Assembly (NCBI GenBank): GCA_947631875.1
Contig: CANRMV010000081.1
Span: 1 to 5,102 of the forward strand
DNA from: an uncultured Clostridia bacterium
GTDB lineage: Bacteria; Bacillota; Clostridia; Christensenellales; UBA1242
Length of the DNA stretch: 5,102 nt
Direction of reading: 5' to 3'
Program-made: the position numbers and the translations under genes
The notes under the pieces: generated by a model
Database searches by the model: none
Seen by the model: the letters and a program-made list of their open reading frames with translations, nothing else
Told to the model about the DNA's origin: nothing
Shown here: in pieces, positions 5,060 to 5,102 of the stretch
How positions within the stretch are numbered: the stretch's first letter is position 1
Layout: each line of letters opens with the position of its first letter

Positions 5060-5102
5060 TTATTTTCCCAAACAAAATTTTGAGAAAATTAAATCAATAA
5101 TA
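5060..5102 (-). CDS. mnmE: MnmE (TrmE) tRNA modification GTPase, last 13 codons (cut by the right edge)
   Basis: The minus strand from 5101 reads IIDLIFSKFCLGK followed by TAA (5062-5060). This matches the conserved MnmE C-terminus, which ends in IFS.FC(I/L)GK; the cysteine corresponds to E. coli Cys451 in the C-terminal helical domain. MnmE is the GTPase that pairs with MnmG for U34 modification, and mnmE directly upstream of mnmG in the same direction is the standard Firmicutes arrangement. Only the tail is present, so the GTPase domain cannot be checked. The identification rests on a short match supported by synteny. Confidence 0.87.
   Translation of the reverse strand, partial: IIDLIFSKFCLGK

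Noticed and set aside
5076..5090. AATTTT-GAG-AAAATT inverted repeat as an mnmE terminator
   Set aside because: It lies inside the mnmE coding end, has no G-C pairs in the stem and is not followed by a proper T-tract on the minus strand.
1..5102. CRISPR arrays, insertion sequences, tRNA or rRNA genes
   Set aside because: No regularly spaced repeats, transposase fragments, or tRNA/rRNA-like sequences were seen; the parS copies are irregularly spaced (120 and 38 bp) known palindromes.

Overview
The window reads as a replication-origin-proximal segment of a low-GC, anaerobic Firmicutes (Bacillota), probably Clostridia-like. The evidence is the gene order mnmE-mnmG-rsmG-parA-parB, the Firmicutes-type parS palindrome TGTTTCACGTGAAACA, strong AGGAGG-type ribosome binding sites, very AT-rich intergenic DNA, and a rubrerythrin gene, which is typical of anaerobes. 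I cannot place it more finely from sequence alone.

All genes lie on the minus strand, so transcription runs from high to low coordinates. From right to left: the last 13 codons of mnmE (5060-5102); a 178-nt leader of about 12% GC (4882-5059); mnmG (3019-4881); rsmG (2327-3022), which overlaps mnmG by ATGA; a 132-nt gap holding a weak terminator-like hairpin and a weak promoter (2195-2326); parA (1370-2194, with the start corrected to an internal ATG); parB (444-1373), which overlaps parA by ATGA; a strong terminator overlapping the parB stop codon (416-445); a roughly 240-nt noncoding segment with three perfect parS sites; and the promoter and first 38 codons of rubrerythrin, cut by the left edge (1-116).

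The genes form two functional groups. MnmE and MnmG together modify the wobble uridine of certain tRNAs, and RsmG methylates 16S rRNA, so the upstream half is translation-fidelity machinery. ParA, ParB and the three parS sites are a complete chromosome segregation module, with the binding sites directly downstream of the gene for the protein that binds them.

No wholly new gene system is evident. The most interesting unexplained structure is in the parS segment. A good plus-strand promoter (224-251) abuts the first parS site and is followed by a row of inverted repeats, two of them parS itself, ending at the terminator shared with parB. This is a candidate short structured RNA carrying parS sequences. 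It is a hypothesis, not a demonstrated gene.
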